NCBI GenBank assembly: GCA_002395155.1
Contig: DGWD01000037.1
Location: forward strand, 1-45,107
Direction of reading: 5' to 3'
DNA: 45,107 nucleotides
Origin: Treponema sp. UBA4267
Lineage (GTDB): Bacteria; Spirochaetota; Spirochaetia; Treponematales; Treponemataceae
Shown here: one piece after another, positions 1 through 6,174 of the stretch
Numbering within the stretch: position 1 is the stretch's first letter
Layout of the letters: every line of letters begins with the position of its first letter
Translations under genes and position numbers: made by a program
The notes under the pieces: model-generated
Told to the model about the DNA's origin: nothing
Seen by the model: the letters and a program-made list of their open reading frames with translations, nothing else
The model's database searches: none

Positions 1-435
1 GCGGGTGCAGAAGGTGTAACGGGGGAGTCCTGGGGAGTTTTCGGATGTTTTAAAGGGGTCGAACTGGCAGATAAAGAGAATGTAGGAATCTTTGAGTTCG
101 GTGTAGTCATGGCCTTTCATCAGGCTGTCCATGTCGATCATAGACTGATAATAACGTGTTCGTTTGCCCAGGGCTTCCTGGGGGTAGGTCTGGATTTCTA
201 CATCGATGACTTTGTCTTCATCTTTGAGGTAAATGTCCAGGCGAATGCCTTTTGAGGTGTAAAAGGGTGCAATGGACTTTTCGAGTTCAGGGTATTCTAC
301 GTTTTTAATTTTGATGTGTAAAAGGCGTTGGACGAATTCGGTGCAGATTTCTTTGTCGCGGAGGACGGCCTGGAACATCCAGTTATCGGCGAAGGTCAGC
401 TGGTCTACTGGTTTGAAATAATAACTATTTGACAT
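1..435 (-). CDS. Rpn-family PD-(D/E)XK nuclease / transposase-like protein, C-terminus cut by window edge
   Basis: The frame is open from an ATG at 435 to the window edge (145 codons, no stop), so only the N-terminal part is present. The start reads MSNSYYFKPVDQLTFADNW, the typical opening of the TIGR01784 / PD-(D/E)XK nuclease family transposase group (Rpn, recombination-promoting nuclease). An RLDIYLKDED...IDVEIQ stretch at about residues 66-82 supplies the conserved D...E-x-Q active-site motif of this nuclease fold, and an RTRYYQSMID segment follows, as expected. Family members are DNA endonucleases that stimulate recA-independent recombination and often occur in many copies in spirochaetes. 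A possible Shine-Dalgarno (AGGAG) lies a few bases upstream of the start. Family assignment is fairly sure; whether the complete gene is intact cannot be seen. Confidence 0.8.
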   Translation of the reverse strand, partial: MSNSYYFKPVDQLTFADNWMFQAVLRDKEICTEFVQRLLHIKIKNVEYPELEKSIAPFYTSKGIRLDIYLKDEDKVIDVEIQTYPQEALGKRTRYYQSMIDMDSLMKGHDYTELKDSYILFICQFDPFKTSENSPGLPRYTFCTR

Positions 436-520
436 GTTTTCTCCTTGGGGAAAATAAAAACCCCATTATAGTTATTTCCAAGATGTGCGATTTTAGGAAA
501 TGAAACGGAGAAAAAAGTGT

Positions 521-556
521 AAAAAAAACACCTGTAAGCAAACTTACAGGTGTTTT
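521..556 (-). terminator. Intrinsic terminator of the lipoprotein cassette (copy 1)
   Basis: A perfect 14-bp inverted repeat (525-538 with 543-556, arm AAAACACCTGTAAG, 4-base loop) is followed on the minus strand by a run of eight T. It lies just downstream of the lipoprotein gene ending at 585. The same hairpin recurs at 2037-2073. Confidence 0.85.
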
Positions 557-584
557 ATAAAACTAGCTTATACTAGATCTAAAA

Positions 585-1277
585 TTAGAGTTTTGTATAA
601 GTAAAAGAATTTGTTGGAACTTGTGTTACTACTCTCTTGCCTGTGTAGTATTCGCCAGTAGCTGTTATTGTATGACTGGTATCGTATGATATAGTAGTTT
701 TTCCTTTTTCTGGAAGTTTAGAAAGATCTAAAGTTGCTGCTGTTGGGTCGAAGCCTTCAATAACAACTTGTTCACCACTCATATTTTCATAATATAATGT
801 AGAACCAATTTTTGTAATTGTTACAGGCTTAATTTCATCAGTCGCATCGGCATCAGAAGCAACTTGTGTATGAGAACCATATATAATTGATTCTGGGTTA
901 GTTCCATTTTGTGATACCATTTTATACTTTCCTTCCAATGCAGGAAGATTAATTGTGTATGTTGTAACGTTTGTTGTTGGGTTCTTGGATACGATTACAG
1001 TTACTACTGGATTGGATGAACTTACATTCAAGTCGGCTGTAAGTGTTTGTTTATAACTAGTTGTTTCTGTAGCTGATTCAGATGCCTTTGATGTTACTGT
1101 AGTTGTTTTAACATTTTTTGCACTTCCAGTAACTTTGTAGTAATAAGTTTCTGTAGTTGCTTGGAAAGCATCGTACTTAATATCTGTTACAGTTAAGTTT
1201 CCAGAAACTTCCTGCTTACAGCTAACTAACATTCCTAATGCCAAAAGGCTGGCAACAGCTAAAATAATTTTTTTCAT
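585..1277 (-). CDS. Thr-rich lipoprotein, tandem paralogue 1 (last of three)
   Basis: 230 aa with a clear lipoprotein signal: MKKIILAVASLLALGML, then the lipobox LVSC with Cys20 as the acylation site. It is expected to be membrane-anchored at the cell envelope. The mature part is rich in Thr, Ser and Val and looks like beta-strand. The first ~50 residues (NLTVTDIKYDAF...TETYYYKVTG), a NPVVTV...TTNVTTYTI block, a KITKIGSTLYYEN...VVIEGFDPTAATLDLSKL block and the final SxTYTKL are shared with the two upstream genes, while the segments between them differ. I recognise no named domain. Because the hairpin terminator between this gene and paralogue 2 is missing, the two are probably co-transcribed. 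Start supported by GGAGAT upstream. Confidence 0.85.
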   Translation of the reverse strand: MKKIILAVASLLALGMLVSCKQEVSGNLTVTDIKYDAFQATTETYYYKVTGSAKNVKTTTVTSKASESATETTSYKQTLTADLNVSSSNPVVTVIVSKNPTTNVTTYTINLPALEGKYKMVSQNGTNPESIIYGSHTQVASDADATDEIKPVTITKIGSTLYYENMSGEQVVIEGFDPTAATLDLSKLPEKGKTTISYDTSHTITATGEYYTGKRVVTQVPTNSFTYTKL

Positions 1278-1338
1278 AATTTTAATCTCCGTTTTATAAA
1301 ATTTAGTGTAAAAAAACTTGCTTATATTAGCTCTAAAA

Positions 1339-2004
1339 TTAGAGTTTTGTATAAGTTAAAGAATATGTTGGTGTTGTAGTTATTACTAACTTAGTAGAGT
1401 ACCATAATTCTCCACTAGTTGTATACTGAGGTATAGCTGTAGTTGAAGTTGTCTTATCTTTTTCTGAAAGTTTAGAAAGATCTAAAGTTGCTGCTGTTGG
1501 GTCGAAGCCTTCAATAACAACTTTTTCTCCATTTGCATTTGAATAATAGAATGTAGAACCAATCTTTGTAATTGTTTTGCTAGAAGCAGGAACGTTATCT
1601 GTGTAATATTGAGTTGTTTGAGCAGCAGTTCCAACATTAGTTACAACTGTTCTTTTTCCTTCCAATGCAGGAACGTTAATTGTGTATGTTGTAACGTTTG
1701 TTGTTGGATCCTTTGATACGCTTACAGTTACTACTGGATTTATTGAATTTACATTCAATTCTCTTGTTGTTGTTGCTATTGAAGCTGTTTCTTCTGAAGC
1801 TGTTGCAGAAATTTTTGTTGTCTGAGTTTCTACTGTAACATACTTTGTACTTCCACTAACTTTGTAGTAGTAAGTTTCTGTAGTTGTTTTGAAAGCATCG
1901 TACTGAATATCTGTTACAGTTAAGTTTCCAGAAATTTCCTGCTTACAGCTAACTAACATTCCTAATGCCAAAAGGCTGGCAACAGCTAAAATAATTTTTT
2001 TCAT
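1339..2004 (-). CDS. Thr-rich lipoprotein, tandem paralogue 2 (middle)
   Basis: 221 aa with the same lipoprotein signal as its neighbours (lipobox LVSC, Cys20). The length equals that of paralogue 3. The N-terminal ~50 residues, the NPVVTV..TTNVTTYTI segment and the VVIEGFDPTAATLDLSKLSEKDKTTST segment are nearly identical to paralogue 3. The stretches at about residues 55-90, 125-145 and 185-210 are diverged, which looks like exposed variable segments on a conserved beta framework. Function unknown. A Shine-Dalgarno GGAGAT precedes the ATG. It sits directly downstream of a strong hairpin terminator (2037-2073), so it probably needs read-through or its own promoter. Confidence 0.85.
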   Translation of the reverse strand: MKKIILAVASLLALGMLVSCKQEISGNLTVTDIQYDAFKTTTETYYYKVSGSTKYVTVETQTTKISATASEETASIATTTRELNVNSINPVVTVSVSKDPTTNVTTYTINVPALEGKRTVVTNVGTAAQTTQYYTDNVPASSKTITKIGSTFYYSNANGEKVVIEGFDPTAATLDLSKLSEKDKTTSTTAIPQYTTSGELWYSTKLVITTTPTYSLTYTKL

Positions 2005-2036
2005 AATTTTTATCTCCGTTTTATGAAATTTAGTGT

Positions 2037-2073
2037 AAAAAAAACACCTGTAAGAAAAACTTACAGGTGTTTT
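2037..2073 (-). terminator. Intrinsic terminator between lipoprotein paralogues 3 and 2
   Basis: Arms AAAACACCTGTAAG (2041-2054) and its perfect complement (2060-2073) with a 5-base A loop, followed on the minus strand by eight T. The stem is identical to the terminator at 521-556; only the loop differs. Confidence 0.85.
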
Positions 2074-2101
2074 ATAAAACTAGCTTATACTAGCTCTAAA
2101 A

Positions 2102-2767
2102 TTAGAGTTTTGTATAAGTTAAAGAATATGTTGGTGTTGTAGTTGTTACTAACTTAGAAGTCCACCATTCAGTTCCATCAGTTGTATAATTACGTGTACC
2201 TGTAGTTGAAGTTGTCTTATCTTTTTCTGAAAGTTTAGAAAGATCTAAAGTTGCTGCTGTTGGGTCGAAGCCTTCAATAACAACTTTTTCTCCAGCTGCA
2301 TTTGTATAATAGAATGTAGAACCAATCTTTGTAATTGTTTTGCTAGTAGCAGCTACTGTTGCTGATGAATATGAATTTGTTGCATCAGCAGTTCCAATTT
2401 TAGTTACTGTTGTTGTTTTTCCTTCCAATGCAGGAACGCCAATTGTGTATGTTGTAACGTTTGTTGTTGGATTCTTTGTTACGTTTACAGTTACTACTGG
2501 ATTTGCTGAATTTACATTCAAATCTGTTGTTGATGTTTGTGTATAAGCTGTAACTTCTGAAGCTGTTGCAGAAGTTTTTGTTGTATTAGTTGCTGCTACA
2601 ACATTCTTTGCAGTTCCAGTAACTTTGTAGTAGTAAGTTTCTGTAGTTTCTTTGTAAGCATCGTACTGAAAATCTGTTACAGTTAAGTTTCCAGAAATTT
2701 CCTGCTTACAGCTAACTAACATTCCTAATGCCAAAACACTGGCAACAGCTAAAATAATTTTTTTCAT
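2102..2767 (-). CDS. Thr-rich lipoprotein, tandem paralogue 3 (promoter-proximal)
   Basis: 221 aa; lipoprotein signal MKKIILAVASVLALGMLVSC, predicted lipidation at Cys20. It is the first gene of the tandem array and the only one with a convincing promoter directly upstream. It shares its conserved blocks with paralogues 1 and 2 but has its own variable segments. The mature protein is Thr/Val/Ala-rich without charged clusters. No known domain is recognised; an envelope or surface-exposed role is inferred only from the lipobox. Shine-Dalgarno GGAG lies about 9 bases before the ATG. Confidence 0.85.
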   Translation of the reverse strand: MKKIILAVASVLALGMLVSCKQEISGNLTVTDFQYDAYKETTETYYYKVTGTAKNVVAATNTTKTSATASEVTAYTQTSTTDLNVNSANPVVTVNVTKNPTTNVTTYTIGVPALEGKTTTVTKIGTADATNSYSSATVAATSKTITKIGSTFYYTNAAGEKVVIEGFDPTAATLDLSKLSEKDKTTSTTGTRNYTTDGTEWWTSKLVTTTTPTYSLTYTKL

Positions 2768-2808
2768 AATTACTATCTCCTTTTTTATGAAAATTTTGTT
2801 ATATCTAG

Positions 2809-2837
2809 AGTTTAGTTTGTATTGGTTCTTATGTCAA
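2809..2837 (-). promoter_or_regulatory. Sigma-70-type promoter of the lipoprotein array
   Basis: On the minus strand a consensus -35 TTGACA (2832-2837) is separated by 17 bp from a -10-like TAAACT (2809-2814), 41 bases upstream of the ATG at 2767. The leader carries GGAG before the start. Confidence 0.55.
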
Positions 2838-2910
2838 CAAATTTATAACAAAATTTAATTAAGTAAATCTTTTATTCATCATTTTTTTTATGTTATTATA
2901 TGAATGGAAT

Positions 2911-3549
2911 ATGAAAAAGAAGATTTTTTTTTTAGTACTATTTTTGTTTGGTGGTTTTGCTTTTGCGGATTGTGATATTGAGGTTTCTACAAAGCCTTTG
3001 TCCTTTTATCAGGCTAAGGATATTAATTTTGGAACGCTTTATTATAAGGAATCTTTGATTTTTAGGTATACTGGTTATATTTGTGATATAAGTAACTTCA
3101 ATTATTTTTTGCTGGATGAAAAACTTGGTTTTTATGATTCTTTGAATGTTATTTATAAGGACAGATTTGGGCTTGAGTTGGCTTTGGGGCCTTGTTTTAA
3201 GTTTTATGAAGGTCTGAATGTGGATTTGTATGGCAGGTTGGGCTTTCATTCTTCTTTCTTTTTTGAATATTTTAATTTAGGTCTTGAATCTGGTATTGGT
3301 CTTAAGTTTTTTAATAAAAAGAGGGTTTCGCCTGTTGCTGGTTTGAACTTGAGTTTTGACTTTTTTACTACTGGTAATGCGGCTAATGCTGTTGATTCTT
3401 TTATTATTATGTCTATAAACAGTATTGTCCCTTCTTCTTATACTGCGGATGGGGTTACTCATTACAGTTCTGTTTCTTATGATCCTACGGTTTTCAGGTA
3501 TTTGTGTTTTTGTGTGATGCCTTATATTGGGGTTTCGGTTAATTTTTAG
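2911..3549 (+). CDS. Small exported protein, probable outer-membrane beta-barrel
   Basis: 212 aa from the ATG at 2911 (MKKKIFFLVLFLFGGFAFA, then DCDIEVSTKP), which gives a clean Sec signal peptide with a cut after AFA. An in-frame ATG at 2890 would add seven residues in front of the signal and is less likely. The mature protein has alternating aromatic and polar residues (LDEKLGFYDSLNVIYKDRFG, LNVDLYGRLGF, FFEYFNLGLESGIGLKFF) and ends in VSVNF, a terminal aromatic typical of outer-membrane barrels. No family recognised. It is transcribed divergently from the lipoprotein array and is a single-gene unit. Confidence 0.75.
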   Translation: MKKKIFFLVLFLFGGFAFADCDIEVSTKPLSFYQAKDINFGTLYYKESLIFRYTGYICDISNFNYFLLDEKLGFYDSLNVIYKDRFGLELALGPCFKFYEGLNVDLYGRLGFHSSFFFEYFNLGLESGIGLKFFNKKRVSPVAGLNLSFDFFTTGNAANAVDSFIIMSINSIVPSSYTADGVTHYSSVSYDPTVFRYLCFCVMPYIGVSVNF

Positions 3550-3588
3550 TTTTTGGACGGGGGATGTGAAAAGAAATTTATTTGTGTA

Positions 3589-3864
3589 TTAATTATAAAA
3601 TTTTACTTGTTCGCCAAAATAAGTCTTCCAGAAATCAATAAATTCATAATAATAAAATTGCATGGCAGTCATTATTTTTGATAAATCTTTTTCTGGAATA
3701 CGGCCTTTATTATGAGCTAGTTTTATTGCTCCATTAGGCAAAATCCAGAACTTTGTATCATCCTTGTCTGGATTACCCTTTGTGGCATGAAAATGAATTG
3801 GTTCATCTTTTTCATTTGACCAGAAATATATTTTATATCCAGCTGTACGAATAAATTGAGGCAT
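3589..3864 (-). CDS. DUF4160 family protein, putative toxin-antitoxin component
   Basis: 91 aa. Opens MPQFIRTAGYKIYFWSNEKD and continues with PIHFHATKG, the conserved (E/N)-x-PxHxH feature of DUF4160, then NGAIKLAHNKGRI. DUF4160 genes are typically paired with a second small gene (often DUF2442) in arrangements that look like toxin-antitoxin modules; the biochemical activity is not established. Here the start codon overlaps the upstream gene's stop by one base (TAATG at 3862-3866), which implies translational coupling. A decayed DUF4160 relative is found at 41183-41279 in this same window. Confidence 0.8.
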   Translation of the reverse strand: MPQFIRTAGYKIYFWSNEKDEPIHFHATKGNPDKDDTKFWILPNGAIKLAHNKGRIPEKDLSKIMTAMQFYYYEFIDFWKTYFGEQVKFYN

Positions 3865-4091
3865 TAAGCAGTCTCCAAAGAATCTAAGCTTCGAAATGAT
3901 GTGATAACTGGATAAATTTTCTTGAGATATTCTTTGAAATATTCTGTTTTTTCTGCATCAAAGTTGGAATGAATAACAGTGCCATCATTTGCCAGTAAAA
4001 CAGCATCCGCAGTTTTGCAATCTTCAAAGCAAACATCGTTCTCTGTGTAAGTAATAAGAATATTATCTTTTTCGCAAAATTCTTTTCTCAT
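3864..4091 (-). CDS. Unknown 75-aa partner of the DUF4160 gene
   Basis: 75 aa, acidic, opening MRKEFCEKDNILITYTENDV. No domain recognised; it does not look like DUF2442. Its stop codon overlaps the start of the DUF4160 gene by one base, so the two form a coupled pair and this is the likely partner. GAGG lies 9 bases before the ATG, and a TATAAT -10 (minus strand, 4110-4115) sits upstream. Three hairpins lie just beyond that promoter. Confidence 0.7.
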   Translation of the reverse strand: MRKEFCEKDNILITYTENDVCFEDCKTADAVLLANDGTVIHSNFDAEKTEYFKEYLKKIYPVITSFRSLDSLETA

Positions 4092-4146
4092 AAGCTTACC
4101 TCTGTGGGTATTATAACTCTAATTATTCTAAAAGGTAAAGGAACGT

Positions 4147-4259
4147 TTAAATTGAATGGCTAAAATATCGCCATTCAATTTAACTTAGAGTTTCTTGCGA
4201 AACTCTTATATTGTTAATCAAATATCCTCGGTTGTTGAAACAACCTGCGGTATTTGATT
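4147..4259. repeat. Three consecutive hairpins between the DUF4160 operon and purB
   Basis: The 280-base gap between the divergent genes contains three inverted repeats in a row. One is a perfect 14-bp stem (4147-4160 with 4170-4183). The second is a perfect 8-bp stem (4187-4194 with 4199-4206, loop TTGC). The third is a compound stem with outer arms 4216-4224/4251-4259 and inner arms 4230-4235/4240-4245. None is followed by a long T run in the purB direction. They could be a structured RNA, a terminator cluster or protein-binding DNA; I do not recognise a family. Confidence 0.6.
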
Positions 4260-4359
4260 TTAAGGAATAATTGATCTATTATATCGTTATAATTCAAGCA
4301 TAATTTCATAATCTGGTATGTAAATTGTTTCTATTCTTCCACATATTAAAAAAAATCTA

Positions 4360-4365
4360 TATAAT
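4360..4365 (+). promoter_or_regulatory. -10 element of purB, predicted leaderless transcript
   Basis: A perfect TATAAT ends six bases before the purB ATG (4372). A start site 6-7 bases downstream of the -10 would coincide with the ATG, and no Shine-Dalgarno is present. No good -35 was found. Confidence 0.6.
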
Positions 4366-4371
4366 GCGAAT

Positions 4372-5793
4372 ATGGAAACACGAAACATTTTTGAAAACCT
4401 TTCTTGTATCGATCACAGATACTCTTTGTCGGAAGCCGATGCTTTTGCCGGCCTTTCTAAATACATTTCTGAAGAAGCTTCAGTTCGTTCGCATGCAAAA
4501 TGTGAAGCTGCTCTTGTAAAAGCTCATTTGAAACTTCGCGGTCAGCTTACAGATGCAATTGCAAAACAGCTTGACCAGGTTGCAGAAAACATTGATCCTG
4601 AAGAAGTTTACAAAGAAGAAGAAAAAACAAAGCACAATATCCGTGCCCTTGTAAACGTTATGAAGACAAAGGTTGATTCTGAGATTGGTCCTCTTATCCA
4701 CCTTGGTGCTACATCAGTTGATATTCTTGATACTGGTTTAAGCTGCCGTATGCGTGATGTTACTCAGAATGTTGTACTTCCTGAACTTAAAAAGCTTGAA
4801 AATTATCTTTGCGATATTGCTGAACGCGAATGTGCTACACCACAGGTTGGTCGTACTCATGGTCAGCACGCTGTTCCAATCACCTTTGGATGGTCAATCG
4901 CCGAATTTGTTGCTCGTCTTGGAAAATCTATTTTACGCATTGAAGAACTTTCTAATCAGCTGGTAGGAAAACTTGCTGGTCCTGTTGGTTCTTACAATGG
5001 TCCTTCTATGATTGTAAAAGATCCTGAAGAACTGGAAAGAACTTATGTTGAATTCCTTGGTCTCCAGCCTTCTGAATATTCTAATCAGCTTGTAGAACCT
5101 GAACATGTTCTTCGTCTTCTTCTTGAGATGAATGTTGCATTTGGTATTATTGCTAACCTTGCAGATGACCTTCGTAACTTACAGCGTTCTGAAATTGGTG
5201 AAGTTTTTGAATATTTTGCTGCAACTCAGGTTGGTTCTTCTACAATGCCTCAGAAACGTAATCCATGGAACTCTGAACACGTTAAGTCTTTGTGGAAGGC
5301 TATGTGTCCACGTGTTATTACTTTCTATATGGATCAGATTTCTGAACATCAGCGTGATTTGACTAACTCTGCTTCTCAGCGTTTTATTACTGATTATGTT
5401 TCAGGTTTTACTATGGCTGTTGCACGTATGAACTCAGTTGTAAAAGGTTTGCAGGCTGATAAAGAAGGCATGGCTCGTAATCTTGAAAATGCCGGTGGTA
5501 AGGTAAAGGGTGGTGTTCTTGCTGAACCTGCTTATATTCTTCTTGGTGAAGCTGGCTACAATGATGGTCACGAAGTTATCCGTAAGATTACACTTGAAGC
5601 TGAACAGTCTGGAAAGACTTTCTTTGAAGTTCTTAAGACTCACGAAAAGGAATTTGCAGATATTACAGCTCAGTTGGAAAAACTTGGTGTTGAAAATCCT
5701 GAGCAGTTCTTTGAACATCCAGCAAACTATTGTGGTTTAGCTGCTGTTAAGTCAAAGAGACTTGCTCAGAAGTATAGAGAACTGATGAAATAA
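4372..5793 (+). CDS. purB: Adenylosuccinate lyase
   Basis: 473 aa, normal length for the fumarase/aspartase superfamily. The enzyme cleaves SAICAR to AICAR and adenylosuccinate to AMP in purine synthesis, in the cytoplasm. Conserved pieces are visible: LGATSVDILDT near residue 104 (His on the substrate side), QVGRTHGQHAVPITFG near 158 (catalytic region), and the lyase signature SSTMPQKRNPWNSE near 290, on the loop with the catalytic Ser. The start at 4372 is chosen because it lies right after a TATAAT and the sequence aligns from METRNIFENL. It is a single-gene unit. A second, diverged copy of its last 85 bases lies downstream at 5897-5981. Confidence 0.95.
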   Translation: METRNIFENLSCIDHRYSLSEADAFAGLSKYISEEASVRSHAKCEAALVKAHLKLRGQLTDAIAKQLDQVAENIDPEEVYKEEEKTKHNIRALVNVMKTKVDSEIGPLIHLGATSVDILDTGLSCRMRDVTQNVVLPELKKLENYLCDIAERECATPQVGRTHGQHAVPITFGWSIAEFVARLGKSILRIEELSNQLVGKLAGPVGSYNGPSMIVKDPEELERTYVEFLGLQPSEYSNQLVEPEHVLRLLLEMNVAFGIIANLADDLRNLQRSEIGEVFEYFAATQVGSSTMPQKRNPWNSEHVKSLWKAMCPRVITFYMDQISEHQRDLTNSASQRFITDYVSGFTMAVARMNSVVKGLQADKEGMARNLENAGGKVKGGVLAEPAYILLGEAGYNDGHEVIRKITLEAEQSGKTFFEVLKTHEKEFADITAQLEKLGVENPEQFFEHPANYCGLAAVKSKRLAQKYRELMK

Positions 5794-5821
5794 AAAAAAG
5801 TTCAAAGAACTGCTTAAGTTG

Positions 5822-5896
5822 GATAAGCTAAAAATTGCTGTCGCAATTTTTTTAACGCTTTTCGATTGAACACCGGCCGCCAGCGGCCTTACACAT
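5822..5896 (+). repeat. Dispersed hairpin element, copy A
   Basis: About 75 bases with two hairpins: AAAATTGC-TGTC-GCAATTTT followed by T's, then GGCCGC-CA-GCGGCC flanked by CGATTGAACACC and TTACACAT. Copy B at 6095-6169 matches it almost base for base; a half copy lies at 6054-6092 and the first hairpin recurs at 40566-40602. It resembles a REP-type intergenic element and may also act as a terminator. Confidence 0.75.
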
Positions 5897-5981
5897 CTTC
5901 GAACATCCAGCTAACTATTGCGGTTTAGCTGCTGTTAAGTCAAAGAGACTTGCACAGAAGTATAGAGAGCTGATGAAGTAG
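5897..5981 (+). pseudogene. Orphan second copy of the purB 3' end
   Basis: 85 bases, including a stop codon, that match the last 85 bases of purB (5709-5793) at 78 positions. All seven differences fall at third codon positions and are synonymous (TTT/TTC, GCA/GCT, TGT/TGC, GCT/GCA, GAA/GAG, AAA/AAG, TAA/TAG). The fragment has no start and directly follows repeat copy A. The pattern fits a tail derived from a functional purB allele of a related strain rather than an old duplication decaying without selection. Confidence 0.85.
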
Positions 5982-5997
5982 AAACGAAATATAAAAA

Positions 5998-6045
5998 AAG
6001 GACTGTCCTGGGAGTTTTTTCCACAAAGGGCAGTCCTTTTTTTTT
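5998..6045 (+). terminator. Intrinsic terminator behind the purB tail copy
   Basis: An 11-bp stem (AAGGACTGTCC at 5998-6008 with GGGCAGTCCTT at 6028-6038, one G-T pair) runs into a T tract to 6045. It was probably the original purB terminator and is now separated from the functional stop codon by the repeat and the tail copy. Confidence 0.85.
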
Positions 6046-6053
6046 GTTTAAGA

Positions 6054-6092
6054 CTTTTCGATTGAACAAGGGCTGCCAGCAGCCCTGCACAT
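6054..6092 (+). repeat. Dispersed hairpin element, half copy with compensatory stem changes
   Basis: Matches only the second half of the element (CTTTTCGATTGAACA...GCACAT). Its hairpin reads GGGCTGC-CA-GCAGCCC instead of GGCCGC-CA-GCGGCC, so both arms changed together and pairing is kept. Confidence 0.7.
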
Positions 6093-6094
6093 AA

Positions 6095-6169
6095 GATAAG
6101 CTAAAAATTGCTGTCGCAATTTTTTTAACGCTTTCCGATTGAACACCGGCCGCCAGCGGCCTTACACAT
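6095..6169 (+). repeat. Dispersed hairpin element, copy B
   Basis: Near-identical to copy A (5822-5896), with a TTTC/TTCC difference in the linker. It ends five bases from the 3' end of the convergent chemoreceptor gene, so its AT-rich first hairpin could terminate transcription from both sides. Confidence 0.75.
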
Positions 6170-6174
6170 ATTTA

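Noticed and set aside
527..2073. Identical hairpins at 521-556 and 2037-2073 considered as CRISPR-like or mobile-element repeats
   Set aside because: Each sits right behind a paralogous gene and has the form of an intrinsic terminator duplicated with the gene.
2340..2546. Open frame on the plus strand within the third lipoprotein gene
   Set aside because: Hydrophobic, valine-rich antisense shadow of the Thr/Asn-rich lipoprotein; no ribosome-binding site.
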